A stretch of DNA of 6,469 nucleotides, taken from assembly GCA_036522895.1 (NCBI GenBank), contig DATDEX010000155.1:1-6469 (forward strand). Direction: 5' to 3'. A model generated the notes under the pieces. It was not told the origin of the DNA, did not search any database, and saw nothing but the letters and a program-made list of their open reading frames with translations. This document shows, piece after piece, positions 1 through 6,469 of this stretch (position 1 is the stretch's first letter; each line of letters opens with the position of its first letter). The translations under genes were made by a program, and so were the position numbers. This DNA is from JAIOPA01 sp036522895. GTDB taxonomy: Bacteria; Eisenbacteria; RBG-16-71-46.

Positions 1-2327
1 GGCGGGGCGCTGCCGCCCCGGCCGCCGCGCATCGCGGCGCGCAGGCCCACAACGCGCGCTCGTTCACGACGCCCGCGAACCACATCGTCAACGACCGCTC
101 GACCGACGGGCCGACGAACGGCCAGTCGGAGACCACCATCGCCGCATTCGGCGACCTGATGGTGGCGGCCTGGAACGACTTCCTCCTCAGCCCGGGGGAC
201 ACCCAGGGCTGGGCCACCTCGACCGACGGCGGGGTCACGTGGACCGACCGGGGAACGTTCCCGCATGCGACCGGCGTCACCGGATTCCGCTGGTCGAGCG
301 ATCCCGTGCTCACCGTGAACGAGAAGACGGGTGCGTTCTACTTCGCGGCGCTCTGCGACTACAACAACGTGCTCGGCTCGCGGAGCGGGGTGGGCGTGAT
401 CAAGGGTCGCTTCAGCGGGGGTTCCTTCGCGTGGTCCACGCCGCAGATCGCCCGCGACGCCCCGTTCCCGGAGCCCGACAAGGAGTGGATCGTGGCGGAC
501 TCGACGAGCGGCCGCGTCTACCTCACCTACGCGCGGTTCCCCGCGGCCGGCTCGCTCATCGAGTTCCAGTGGGCGGACAGCAACGCGTCGACGTGGTCGA
601 CCCCCCGGCGGATCTCGCTCGACAACGTGAACGAGAACGGGTTCGTCCAGGGCGCGCGCCCCGTGGTCGACGGCGACGGCCGCGTCCTCGTGGTGTACGA
701 GCTGATCGGCGCCGGGTTCTCGGACTATTACAAGGTCTGCCGCTCCGTGGACGGCGGGGTCACGTTCACGCCGCCGGTGGTCGCGGAGTCGCTCTACACC
801 AACTTCGGCACCGGACCGCCGGGCTACAACCGCGACCACGGCGTGGAGTTCTGCGGGATCGGGGTCGATCGGAGCCAGGGGCCGAACCGGGGGCGGTTCT
901 ACCTGTCCTGGGCGGAATCGATCAACTGGCTCGACGAGGTCTTCAACCTCGGCACCGCGGGCAACCGCTCGGAGGTGGAATCGAACGGGACGGCCGCCAC
1001 GGCGACGCCGGCCACGATCGGGGAGACGCTGCGCGGCACGATCAGCGGCTTCGGAGACGTCGACGCCTATTCCTTCCCGCTCCTCCAGGGGCAGCACATC
1101 GTGATCGCGGCGGACTCGGTGGAATCGGGTCCGGCCCAGGCGCTCGCGATGCGGCTGCTCGCCACGGACGGCGTGACCGCGCTCACGTTCAACACGATCG
1201 ATTTCAACTCGAACCCGACGCCCACGGAACCGCAGGGCTTCCCCGCCGGGTGGATGTTCACGGCCCCGGCCAGCGGCACCTACTACCTCCAGCTGGGATC
1301 GTACGATGGCACCGGAAACTACCGGGTCCGTACCGGCTTCGTGCACGCCGGCGGCGAGCGGGGCCGGGACCAGCGTGACGTGTTCGTCGGCTGGTCCGAC
1401 GGCGGCCTCGTCTGGAACGAACCGAGCCGCGTGAGCGAGGACCCGCCGGGATTCGACTCGTTCATCCCCGAGGTCGCCGTGGCCCCGGACGGCGGCGTGT
1501 ACTGCTCGTGGTACGACTACCGCGACTCCCCCGCCCCCACCGATGGCGGGGAATCGAGCGTCTACCTCGCGCGCTCGGGCGACGGCGGTCTCACCTGGAC
1601 GACGCTGGGCAGCGTCTCGGACTCGCTCTCCAACTGGAACACGGCGCTCACGGACATCCTGCCCAACCAGGGCGATTACATGTCCCTCCTCACGTCGTCG
1701 ACGTACGTCTGGCCGTGCTGGTCCGACGCGCGTCGTGGGAATCCCGACGTGTTCACCGCGCCGCTGCCGCTGATCCCGAACGGCACTCAGGTCGCGTTCC
1801 GGAACGTGCAGCTGGGAAACCGCCGCATCACCATGGCGTGGCAGGCGACGCCGGCCGACACGCTCACCATGCGGCTCTACCGCTCGCGGGACGGCGGCGC
1901 GTATCAGCTCCTCGACGTCGTCACGTTCGACGCCGCCGGAGCGCTCGCCTACACCGACACGACGGTGGTGGGCGACCATGTCTACGCCTACCGGCTCGGC
2001 CGGTTCACGAACTCGGTCGAGCTCTTCTTCGGCCAGGTCCGCGTGTTCCTGCCGAGCTCGTTCCCGCTCCTCGTCCGGAGCCCGCGGCCGAACCCGGTGA
2101 CCGGCAGCTCGTTCCTCGCCAGCTTCTCGCTCGCGACGAACGAGCCCGCGGCCCTGCTCCTGTTCGACATCTCCGGCCGCGAAGTCCTCCGCCAGCCGGT
2201 CGGGGGCGGGATGGGACCGCACACGGTGACGCTGCCGGTGGGCCACGGGTTGAAGCAGGGATTGTACGTTCTCACTTTGCGGCAGGGTGGCCACAACGCC
2301 TCCACCCGGGTGCAGGTCGTGAGATGA
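1..2327 (+). CDS. Secreted BNR/Asp-box beta-propeller protein with inserted PPC-like domain and C-terminal sorting domain (5'-partial)
   Basis: The frame is open from base 3 and has no ATG, GTG or TTG codon before the ATG at 159. That ATG lies inside a typical propeller strand (SETTIAAFGDLMVAAWND), so the true start is left of the window. Four Asp boxes (S-x-D-G-G-x-T-W type) are visible at about 219-242, 744-767, 1395-1415 and 1575-1598. The two at 225-240 and 750-765 share an identical 16-base stretch. Between the second and third boxes, about 969-1347 encodes a PPC-like beta-sandwich (GETLRGTISGFGDVDAYSF, later SGTYYLQL). A conserved-looking GDYMSL and WSDARRGNPDVF close the propeller. An Fn3-like module follows (about 1782-2060), then a sorting-type domain from about 2062 with PNP at 2088-2096, FDISGREV and QGLYVLTL. 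The fold resembles sialidase-like propellers, but I see no sialidase RIP motif or arginine triad, so no enzyme activity is assigned. It probably acts at the cell surface or outside the cell; its ligand is unknown. Confidence 0.88.
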   Translation, partial: RGAAAPAAAHRGAQAHNARSFTTPANHIVNDRSTDGPTNGQSETTIAAFGDLMVAAWNDFLLSPGDTQGWATSTDGGVTWTDRGTFPHATGVTGFRWSSDPVLTVNEKTGAFYFAALCDYNNVLGSRSGVGVIKGRFSGGSFAWSTPQIARDAPFPEPDKEWIVADSTSGRVYLTYARFPAAGSLIEFQWADSNASTWSTPRRISLDNVNENGFVQGARPVVDGDGRVLVVYELIGAGFSDYYKVCRSVDGGVTFTPPVVAESLYTNFGTGPPGYNRDHGVEFCGIGVDRSQGPNRGRFYLSWAESINWLDEVFNLGTAGNRSEVESNGTAATATPATIGETLRGTISGFGDVDAYSFPLLQGQHIVIAADSVESGPAQALAMRLLATDGVTALTFNTIDFNSNPTPTEPQGFPAGWMFTAPASGTYYLQLGSYDGTGNYRVRTGFVHAGGERGRDQRDVFVGWSDGGLVWNEPSRVSEDPPGFDSFIPEVAVAPDGGVYCSWYDYRDSPAPTDGGESSVYLARSGDGGLTWTTLGSVSDSLSNWNTALTDILPNQGDYMSLLTSSTYVWPCWSDARRGNPDVFTAPLPLIPNGTQVAFRNVQLGNRRITMAWQATPADTLTMRLYRSRDGGAYQLLDVVTFDAAGALAYTDTTVVGDHVYAYRLGRFTNSVELFFGQVRVFLPSSFPLLVRSPRPNPVTGSSFLASFSLATNEPAALLLFDISGREVLRQPVGGGMGPHTVTLPVGHGLKQGLYVLTLRQGGHNASTRVQVVR

Positions 2328-2554
2328 TCCCGGTCGGCGAACCGGCCCCCGCGACGCCCGGGGCGCGCTCGCCCGGAGTTTAGCGGGACTGGAACCGCGA
2401 CCCGGCAGACTGCAGATCGCGCAGGCCGGCGGTGGTGCGCTCGTCCGACTTTCCCTTACACTTCAGGCATCGCTCCGGCCCAGCCGGGCGCCAGCCCCGT
2501 CCCCGGTTGCGTTCGGCGGGCGATCGTTCGCATCCACCGCCCGAGGCATCCTGA
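2328..2554. other. Intergenic spacer between the two secreted-protein genes; no gene recognised
   Basis: This 227-base spacer has no open frame with protein-like composition. Just after the upstream stop are two short GC hairpins: CCGGT/ACCGG (2330-2334 with 2341-2345) and GGGCG/CGCCC (2361-2365 with 2370-2374). Neither is followed by a real T-run, so any termination here would be weak. A locally less GC-rich stretch at 2449-2467 includes TACACT (2457-2462), a four-of-six match to a -10 box, but I find no matching -35. It cannot be decided from sequence alone whether the downstream protease gene has its own promoter or is read through from the propeller gene. Confidence 0.5.
2543..2546 (+). 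promoter_or_regulatory. Ribosome binding site of the metalloprotease gene
   Basis: GAGG lies 8 bases before the ATG at 2555. The codon directly before that ATG, in frame, is TGA (2552-2554), so translation cannot start further upstream. The following residues form a signal peptide, so this site and start are well fixed. Confidence 0.7.
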
Positions 2555-5500
2555 ATGTCATCCCTGCCCGCCCGCGCTCTCGCCCCGCTCCTCGCGCTCC
2601 TCGTCCTCGCCCCGCCCGCGCACGCCGCGCCCGTGTTCGAGCGCCTCGGCGCCACCGGGGCGCGCGTGCTCGCCGTGACCTCCGGAGCGAGCGGCACCCC
2701 GGTCCGCGCCGGGGAGGGCGCGACACTCCTCCGCGTGGACGAGGACGCGATCGCCGCGTTCCGCGCGGCCCGCGGCGGCCGGCTCTCGATCCCCGACGCC
2801 ACGGGCGGGAGCGTGGACCTGGAGCTCGAGCCTCTCGACATCCTCGCGCCCGGCGCGAGCGTCACCTACACCGATGGGAGCGGCCGGCACGCGTTTACGG
2901 CCGACGTCTCGCTCTACAAGGGCCATGTCGCCGGCGATCCGGCGAGCTGGGTCGTGCTCTCCATGGGCGCTTCCGGCGTGCTCGGCCTCGTCGAGCGCGA
3001 TGGCCGCCGGTTCACGCTCTCGCCCACCCAGAGAATGTCCACGCATGCGCCGGGCGGACTGGGCGTGCACGCGTTCGCACCCGAGGGCTCGCTCGCCGAG
3101 GCGGCGTCGCGGTTCGAGTGCGGCATCAACGCCGACAACGAGCGGCAGTACATGCCGCACGTGACCGGGCGCGACGGCCTCGACCGGGGGCTCACCACGA
3201 CGCCGGAGGCGCCCCAGCTCAACAGCCCGCGCTTCACGTTCAACGTGGCGGTGGATTGCGACTTCGAGATCTACAGCTCCAAGTTCGCCGGCGACTTGAA
3301 CGCCGCGACGTCCTACATCCTCACCGTGCTCGGCACGGTGAACCTGATCTACGAGCGCGACCTCGAGGCCACGCTCAAGTTCCCGTTCGTCAACCTCTGG
3401 ACCACCGCGGCGGATCCGTACTCGGCCACCACGACCCAGGCCGAGTTGACCGAGTTCCAGAACTACTGGAACGCGAACATGGGCGGCGTCTCGCGCAACG
3501 TGGCGCACCTGATCTCGGGTCGGCCGCTGGGTGGCGGCATCGCCTTCATCGACGGGCTGTGCACCGGCCCGGGCTACGGCCTGAGCGCGATCGACTGCGC
3601 CTACACCTACCCCACCGCCACGACGACGTGGGACGTCGAGGTGATCGCGCACGAGTTGGGGCACAACTTCGGGTCGTACCACACGCACAGCTGCAGTTGG
3701 GCGGCGCAGGGTTTCCTGCCGGCACACACCCTGATCGACTCGTGCCAGGCGAGCGAGGGCAGCTGCGCCACGTACACGAATCACCTGCCCCCCGACAAGG
3801 GCACGATCATGAGCTACTGCCACCTGATCGCGGGGGTGGCGAACGGCATCCGGCTCGACTTCCACCCGGTATGCGTGTCGCGCATGCGCTCGGTCATGTC
3901 CGGCTGCGGCGCGCTCGCGAGCCTCGCCCCGCCGCGAAACCCGATCGCGACGCCGATCAGCACCGGCGTGCACCTGTCGTGGACGGCCGGCGGGAGTTCG
4001 GGGGTGCTCCGCTACAGCGTGCTCAGCAGCCGGCTGCCGCTCGATCTGAATCCGCGCTACGTCGGCAACACCCCGCTCACCCAGTTCGACACGCCGGGGC
4101 TCGGCACCTACTACTACCGCGTGCGCGCGGTTCGGAGCGCCGATTCTTCCGCAACGAGCGCGGAGATCAAGGCCACGGTGTGCTCGTTCGTCACCGGCGC
4201 GCCCGTCACGGTGGGTTCGCTGCCCACCGGCGCCGTGAGCGCGGACCTGAACGGCGACGGCATCCAGGACGTGGTGCTCGTCACGACCGGCGACGGCAAC
4301 CTGGTCACGCTGCTCGGGCAGGGGGCGGGCGGCGTGGGCAACGGCTCGTTCGCCGCGCCGGTCAGCGTCGCGACCGGCAGCTCGCCGGCGTGCCTGGCGC
4401 TCCTCGACGTGAACGCGGACGGGATTCTGGACGCCATCGTCGGCGCGCAGGGCGACAACACGCTCCAGCTCCACCTGGGCCAGGGAGGCGGCGGCGTGGG
4501 GGACGGCACGTTCGGCCCGGCCACGCCGCTCGACACCCTGGCGTTCGCGCCCACCGCGATCGTGACCGCCGACTTCGACGAGGATGGCATCCTGGACCTG
4601 GCGGTGGCGGGCGGCGGCACGACGCTCGCGATGATCCGCGGGCTCGGCACGGCGGGGGTGCCGGACGGCACGTTCGCGGCCCCGGTCACGGTGAACGCCG
4701 GCTCGCAGGCCCGCGGGCTCGTCGCCTATGACTGGAATGGCGACGGCATCACCGACCTCGCGGTCTCGGGCGGCGGCGTGCGCATGCTGTTCGGCAACGG
4801 CACCGGCGGCAAGGGCGACGGCACGTTCACGCTCGGGCCCTCCTACAACGCGGGCGCCTCGCCGAACCAGATGGCGCTCGCCGACTGGAACGCCGACGGG
4901 ATCGCCGACCTCGCGGTGTGCAACAACGGCGCGAGCTCGGTGAGCGTGCTCCTCGGCCAGGGCAGCCCCGGGGCGCCGGACGGCACGTTCGCGCCCACGC
5001 TCACGGTGACCACGAGCAGCGGGCCCAACGCGGTGACCGTCGGCGACTGGGATCACAACGGCATCCCGGACATGGTCGTCGTGAACAACAACGCGAGCAA
5101 CGTCAGCACGGTCCTGCTCGGAAACGGCGACGGCACGTTCGAGCCCGGGCAGACCTACGCGGCGGGTGGGAGCAGCCCGACGTCGCTCGCGGTGAACGAC
5201 TACAACGAGGACGGCACGCCCGACCTGCTCGTCTGCAATCGGCTCTCGCAGACGGTGACGCGCCTGCAGGCCGGCTGCCCCGCCGTGCTCTCGAGCGCCC
5301 TCGCGGTCGTGGCCCCGAACGGCGGCGAGACGTGGGTGGGCGACACCGAGCACACGCTCACGTGGACCAAGGGCGCCGGCGTGATGACCGTGGACCTCCA
5401 GCGCTCCGACGACGGCGGCAGCCACTGGCGCACGCTTGCGCGCGGGCTGCCCGGCACGAGCTACGCCTACACCGTCACCGCGCCATGGACCACGACCGCG

Positions 5501-5872
5501 CGCATCCGCGTCGTGGACAGCCACGCCGCCCAGTTCGCCGACGCGAGCGATGCCGACTTCACCGTGCAGGAGCCGATCCAGGTCGGCGTCGGCGACGACC
5601 ACCCGGTGCTGGCGCTCCTCGGGGCGTGGCCGAACCCGGCGCGGCGCGACCTGTCGGTGTCGCTCTCGCTCCCGGCCGGCGACGCGCGCGGGGCGCTCGA
5701 GTTGATCGACCTCCTCGGCCGCCGGGTGGCGTTCCGCGACCTGGCCGGGCTCCCGGCCGGCCGCCACCAACTGACGCTGCTCGAGCGCCGCTCCCTCACG
5801 CCCGGTGTTTACCTGGTGCGGCTCAGCCTGGGCGGCGAGGTGCGGAGCCTCAAGGTGGCGGTGCTTCACTAA
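2555..5872 (+). CDS. Secreted metzincin zinc metalloprotease with Fn3, seven FG-GAP repeats and C-terminal sorting domain
   Basis: A complete 1105-residue protein. Residues 1-24 form a signal peptide (hydrophobic core LLALLVLAPPAHA, likely cut after AHA). Residues 26 to about 200 resemble an M12B/reprolysin-type propeptide (LYKGHVAGDPASWVVLSM) and contain a single cysteine, Cys189. The catalytic domain, about 225-452, has HELGHNFGSYHTH with zinc ligands His366, His370 and His376, catalytic Glu367, and a Met-turn TIMSYCH with Met419. Its nine cysteines suggest disulfides and an extracytoplasmic location. Then come an Fn3-like domain (about 457-545), seven FG-GAP/VCBS repeats (about 547-907), an Ig-like domain starting PNGGETW (about 915-1012), and a sorting-type domain (1018-1105) with PNP at 1026-1028, IDLLGRRV and PGVYLVRL. 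The family cleaves peptide bonds in extracellular proteins; the substrate cannot be read from sequence. The tail probably directs export and surface attachment or release, and may be removed in the process. The TGA immediately before the ATG fixes the start. No frameshift is seen. Confidence 0.93.
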   Translation: MSSLPARALAPLLALLVLAPPAHAAPVFERLGATGARVLAVTSGASGTPVRAGEGATLLRVDEDAIAAFRAARGGRLSIPDATGGSVDLELEPLDILAPGASVTYTDGSGRHAFTADVSLYKGHVAGDPASWVVLSMGASGVLGLVERDGRRFTLSPTQRMSTHAPGGLGVHAFAPEGSLAEAASRFECGINADNERQYMPHVTGRDGLDRGLTTTPEAPQLNSPRFTFNVAVDCDFEIYSSKFAGDLNAATSYILTVLGTVNLIYERDLEATLKFPFVNLWTTAADPYSATTTQAELTEFQNYWNANMGGVSRNVAHLISGRPLGGGIAFIDGLCTGPGYGLSAIDCAYTYPTATTTWDVEVIAHELGHNFGSYHTHSCSWAAQGFLPAHTLIDSCQASEGSCATYTNHLPPDKGTIMSYCHLIAGVANGIRLDFHPVCVSRMRSVMSGCGALASLAPPRNPIATPISTGVHLSWTAGGSSGVLRYSVLSSRLPLDLNPRYVGNTPLTQFDTPGLGTYYYRVRAVRSADSSATSAEIKATVCSFVTGAPVTVGSLPTGAVSADLNGDGIQDVVLVTTGDGNLVTLLGQGAGGVGNGSFAAPVSVATGSSPACLALLDVNADGILDAIVGAQGDNTLQLHLGQGGGGVGDGTFGPATPLDTLAFAPTAIVTADFDEDGILDLAVAGGGTTLAMIRGLGTAGVPDGTFAAPVTVNAGSQARGLVAYDWNGDGITDLAVSGGGVRMLFGNGTGGKGDGTFTLGPSYNAGASPNQMALADWNADGIADLAVCNNGASSVSVLLGQGSPGAPDGTFAPTLTVTTSSGPNAVTVGDWDHNGIPDMVVVNNNASNVSTVLLGNGDGTFEPGQTYAAGGSSPTSLAVNDYNEDGTPDLLVCNRLSQTVTRLQAGCPAVLSSALAVVAPNGGETWVGDTEHTLTWTKGAGVMTVDLQRSDDGGSHWRTLARGLPGTSYAYTVTAPWTTTARIRVVDSHAAQFADASDADFTVQEPIQVGVGDDHPVLALLGAWPNPARRDLSVSLSLPAGDARGALELIDLLGRRVAFRDLAGLPAGRHQLTLLERRSLTPGVYLVRLSLGGEVRSLKVAVLH
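4204..5277 (+). repeat. Seven tandem FG-GAP/VCBS repeats (predicted seven-bladed calcium-binding propeller)
   Basis: Seven copies of D-x-[DN]-x-[DN]-G-x-x-D begin at bases 4244, 4406, 4571, 4730, 4883, 5045 and 5198 (residues 564, 618, 673, 726, 777, 831, 882), spaced 51-55 residues apart. The motifs are DLNGDGIQD, DVNADGILD, DFDEDGILD, DWNGDGITD, DWNADGIAD, DWDHNGIPD and DYNEDGTPD, and all keep the acidic/amide calcium ligands. A GDGTF-type turn closes blades 1-6. Its DNA, GACGGCACGTTC, is identical at 4502, 4664, 4817, 4979 and 5129, and diverged at 4340. Seven repeats are the number expected for an integrin-like propeller. The seventh ends at LQAGCP without that turn, as expected if its last strand is supplied elsewhere or the ring closes there. 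Confidence 0.88.
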
Positions 5873-5900
5873 GTCCGCTCCGGCGGCGCCAGACGCGGTC

Positions 5901-5940
5901 CCGGGCCCGGCGGTCACCCCGCCGGGCCCGGTGCGTTTTT
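5901..5940 (+). terminator. Rho-independent terminator after the metalloprotease gene
   Basis: A perfect 13-base-pair GC stem (5901-5913 pairing with 5919-5931) with a five-base TCACC loop is followed after four bases by TTTTT (5936-5940). It begins 28 bases after the TAA stop at 5870-5872. There is no T-run on the other strand, so it acts rightward only. It should stop transcripts of the protease gene before argR. Confidence 0.88.
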
Positions 5941-5960
5941 GGCCGGGGCCAAGAAAACCC

Positions 5961-5990
5961 TTGCGCCCCCGCCCACAGGGTGTATTTATT
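5961..5990 (+). promoter_or_regulatory. Possible argR promoter
   Basis: This lies in the only marked A/T-rich island between the terminator and argR. TTGCGC (5961-5966) could be a -35 box. TTTATT (5985-5990, four of six matches to TATAAT, 18-base spacer) or TATTTA (5983-5988, 16-base spacer) could be the -10. The position is right, since the upstream unit ends at the terminator. The hexamers are weak, and promoter rules for this lineage are uncertain. Confidence 0.35.
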
Positions 5991-5998
5991 CGTTCCCC

Positions 5999-6012
5999 CG
6001 CATACTTATGCA
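5999..6012. promoter_or_regulatory. Candidate ARG box (ArgR operator) upstream of argR
   Basis: The core GCATACTTATGC (6000-6011) is an exact GCATA/TATGC inverted repeat around CT. Read as a 14-base site, CGCATACTTATGCA matches the half-sites of the E. coli ARG-box core (TGAAT, four A/T, ATTCA) at seven of ten positions, with three of four central bases A or T. It sits 20 bases before the GTG start of argR. A weaker half-site resemblance, ATTCG, ends at 5992. ArgR commonly represses its own gene in other bacteria, so autoregulation is the inferred role. A chance palindrome cannot be excluded. Confidence 0.4.
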
Positions 6013-6020
6013 TCGGTCCC

Positions 6021-6025
6021 GGAGG
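6021..6025 (+). promoter_or_regulatory. Ribosome binding site that sets the GTG start of argR
   Basis: GGAGG lies six bases before GTG at 6032. An in-frame ATG at 6008 would add eight residues (MHRSRRLP), but it has no Shine-Dalgarno sequence in front and falls inside the palindrome. GTG is therefore preferred. Confidence 0.75.
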
Positions 6026-6031
6026 CTTCCC

Positions 6032-6469
6032 GTGTCGCGTACGAGCCGGCTCACGACGATCGCCCAGCTGCTGAGTGGCCGCCGCTTCTCGAGCCAGGAG
6101 GAGCTGGCGGGCGCGCTCGCCCGCGGCGGCATCGACGTTGCCCAGGCGACGCTGTCGCGAGATCTGCGAAGCCTCGGGGTGGCGAAGCGCTCGGGCGCGG
6201 ACGGCAGCAGCTGGTACGAGCTGCCCACGCCCGCGACCGAGACGCTCGACCGTGGCCGGCAGCTCCTCGATCTCAAGAACTTCGTGAACGAGACGCGTGT
6301 GGCGCAGAACCTGGCGATCGTGAAGACGCCGCCGGGTCACGCGAGCGCGGTCGCGCGCGCGATCGACTTGACCGGCTTCGACGCGCTCATGGGCACCGTG
6401 GCCGGCGACGACACGGTACTGTGCATCCTCGGCGACGCGCCCTCGGCCCGCCGCTTCCGGAAGCACCTG
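6032..6469 (+). CDS. argR: Arginine repressor ArgR (3'-partial, GTG start)
   Basis: An arginine-sensing transcription regulator. In the family, hexamers with bound L-arginine bind ARG boxes to repress arginine synthesis genes or activate breakdown genes. The 146 visible residues cover both domains. The N-terminal winged helix (about 1-65) has the recognition segment QATLSRDLRSLGVAKR at 38-53, close to QATVSRDIKEL of Bacillus AhrC. The C-terminal oligomerisation and arginine-binding domain (about 85-146) has KTPPGHASAVARAID at 98-112 and GTVAGDDT at 121-128; Asp126 and Asp127 correspond to the arginine-binding GDD pair. Family members are about 150 residues, so only a few residues should lie beyond the window. 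Translation starts at GTG 6032 (GGAGG six bases upstream). The gene is separated from the protease by a terminator, so it likely begins a new unit, perhaps with arginine genes to the right, which are not visible. Confidence 0.95.
   Translation, partial: MSRTSRLTTIAQLLSGRRFSSQEELAGALARGGIDVAQATLSRDLRSLGVAKRSGADGSSWYELPTPATETLDRGRQLLDLKNFVNETRVAQNLAIVKTPPGHASAVARAIDLTGFDALMGTVAGDDTVLCILGDAPSARRFRKHL

Noticed and set aside
159..161. ATG at 159 as the start of the propeller gene.
   Set aside because: The frame continues upstream to the window edge with propeller-like sequence (NDRSTDGPTNGQSETT). The ATG is inside a beta strand and no signal peptide follows it.
239..1378. Long + strand open frame overlapping the propeller gene; similar ones at 1508-2383 and 3118-4731.
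   Set aside because: Their translations are dominated by Arg, Ala, Gly, Pro and His with no motifs, while the overlapping frame shows clear domains. They are GC-driven shadows.
1..2327. Annotation of the propeller protein as a sialidase.
   Set aside because: Asp boxes and the fold alone do not show this activity. I could not find the RIP motif or the catalytic arginine/Tyr-Glu set in the visible part.
2361..2380. Hairpin GGGCG/CGCCC followed by GGAGTTTA as a terminator of the propeller gene.
   Set aside because: The stem is only five base pairs and the following T-run is three, displaced from the stem. Such hairpins are common by chance at this GC content.
6008..6010. In-frame ATG as an alternative argR start.
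   Set aside because: It lacks a ribosome binding site and overlaps the palindrome, whereas GTG 6032 has GGAGG six bases upstream.
5805..6074. Small + strand open frame of 89 codons across the 3' end of the protease gene and the terminator.
   Set aside because: It overlaps the protease in another frame, crosses the perfect terminator stem and shows no ribosome binding site or recognisable motif.
2558..6466. A 3.9-kb open frame of 1302 codons on the - strand, opposite the protease gene, the terminator and argR.
   Set aside because: Its codons are exact reverse complements of the protease and argR codons, which share one register. It stays open because those genes contain no TTA, CTA or TCA codons, as expected at this GC content. 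The translation is an Arg/Ala/Gly/Val/His-rich string without domains, and it crosses a terminator.

Overview
The window is very GC-rich (about 70% by eye, with strong G/C bias at third codon positions). It carries three protein genes, all on the + strand. The first is cut by the left edge and the last by the right edge. Both large proteins are extracellular mosaics ending in the same kind of ~85-residue C-terminal domain: a Pro-Asn-Pro motif, then a D-x-x-GR-x-V core, then a G-x-Y-x-x-x-L strand. This resembles the FlgD-like/type IX secretion 'type A sorting' domain. Together with the high GC and a standalone ArgR, this suggests an uncultured high-GC member of the FCB group or a neighbour (for example Candidatus Eisenbacteria or a Gemmatimonadota relative). 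That placement is inference from style, not a measured phylogeny.

Region 1 (1-2327) encodes a BNR/Asp-box beta-propeller protein. A PPC-like beta-sandwich interrupts the propeller, and a fibronectin-III-like module and the sorting domain follow. Region 2 (2328-2554) is a spacer with no convincing gene or strong terminator; it ends in a Shine-Dalgarno sequence and a start codon tightly bounded by an in-frame stop. Region 3 (2555-5872) is the best-defined gene: a secreted zinc metalloprotease of 1105 residues. Its order is signal peptide, propeptide, metzincin catalytic domain with HELGHNFGSYH and a Met-turn, Fn3, seven FG-GAP/VCBS calcium-binding repeats, an Ig-like PNGGE domain and a sorting domain. 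Region 4 (5873-6031) holds a clean intrinsic terminator, then an A/T-rich island with a possible promoter and a palindrome resembling an ARG box. Region 5 (6032-6469) is argR from a GTG start, running off the right edge.

The two secreted proteins could share one export route and act outside the cell: a calcium-stabilised protease and a propeller protein of unknown ligand. The terminator separates them from argR, which probably starts an arginine-related transcription unit continuing to the right. I see no CRISPR array, transposon, tRNA or rRNA. I do not see an unmistakably new system. The most unusual features are the PPC domain splitting the propeller, the protease/seven-blade propeller architecture with a candidate cysteine switch, and the putative argR operator.
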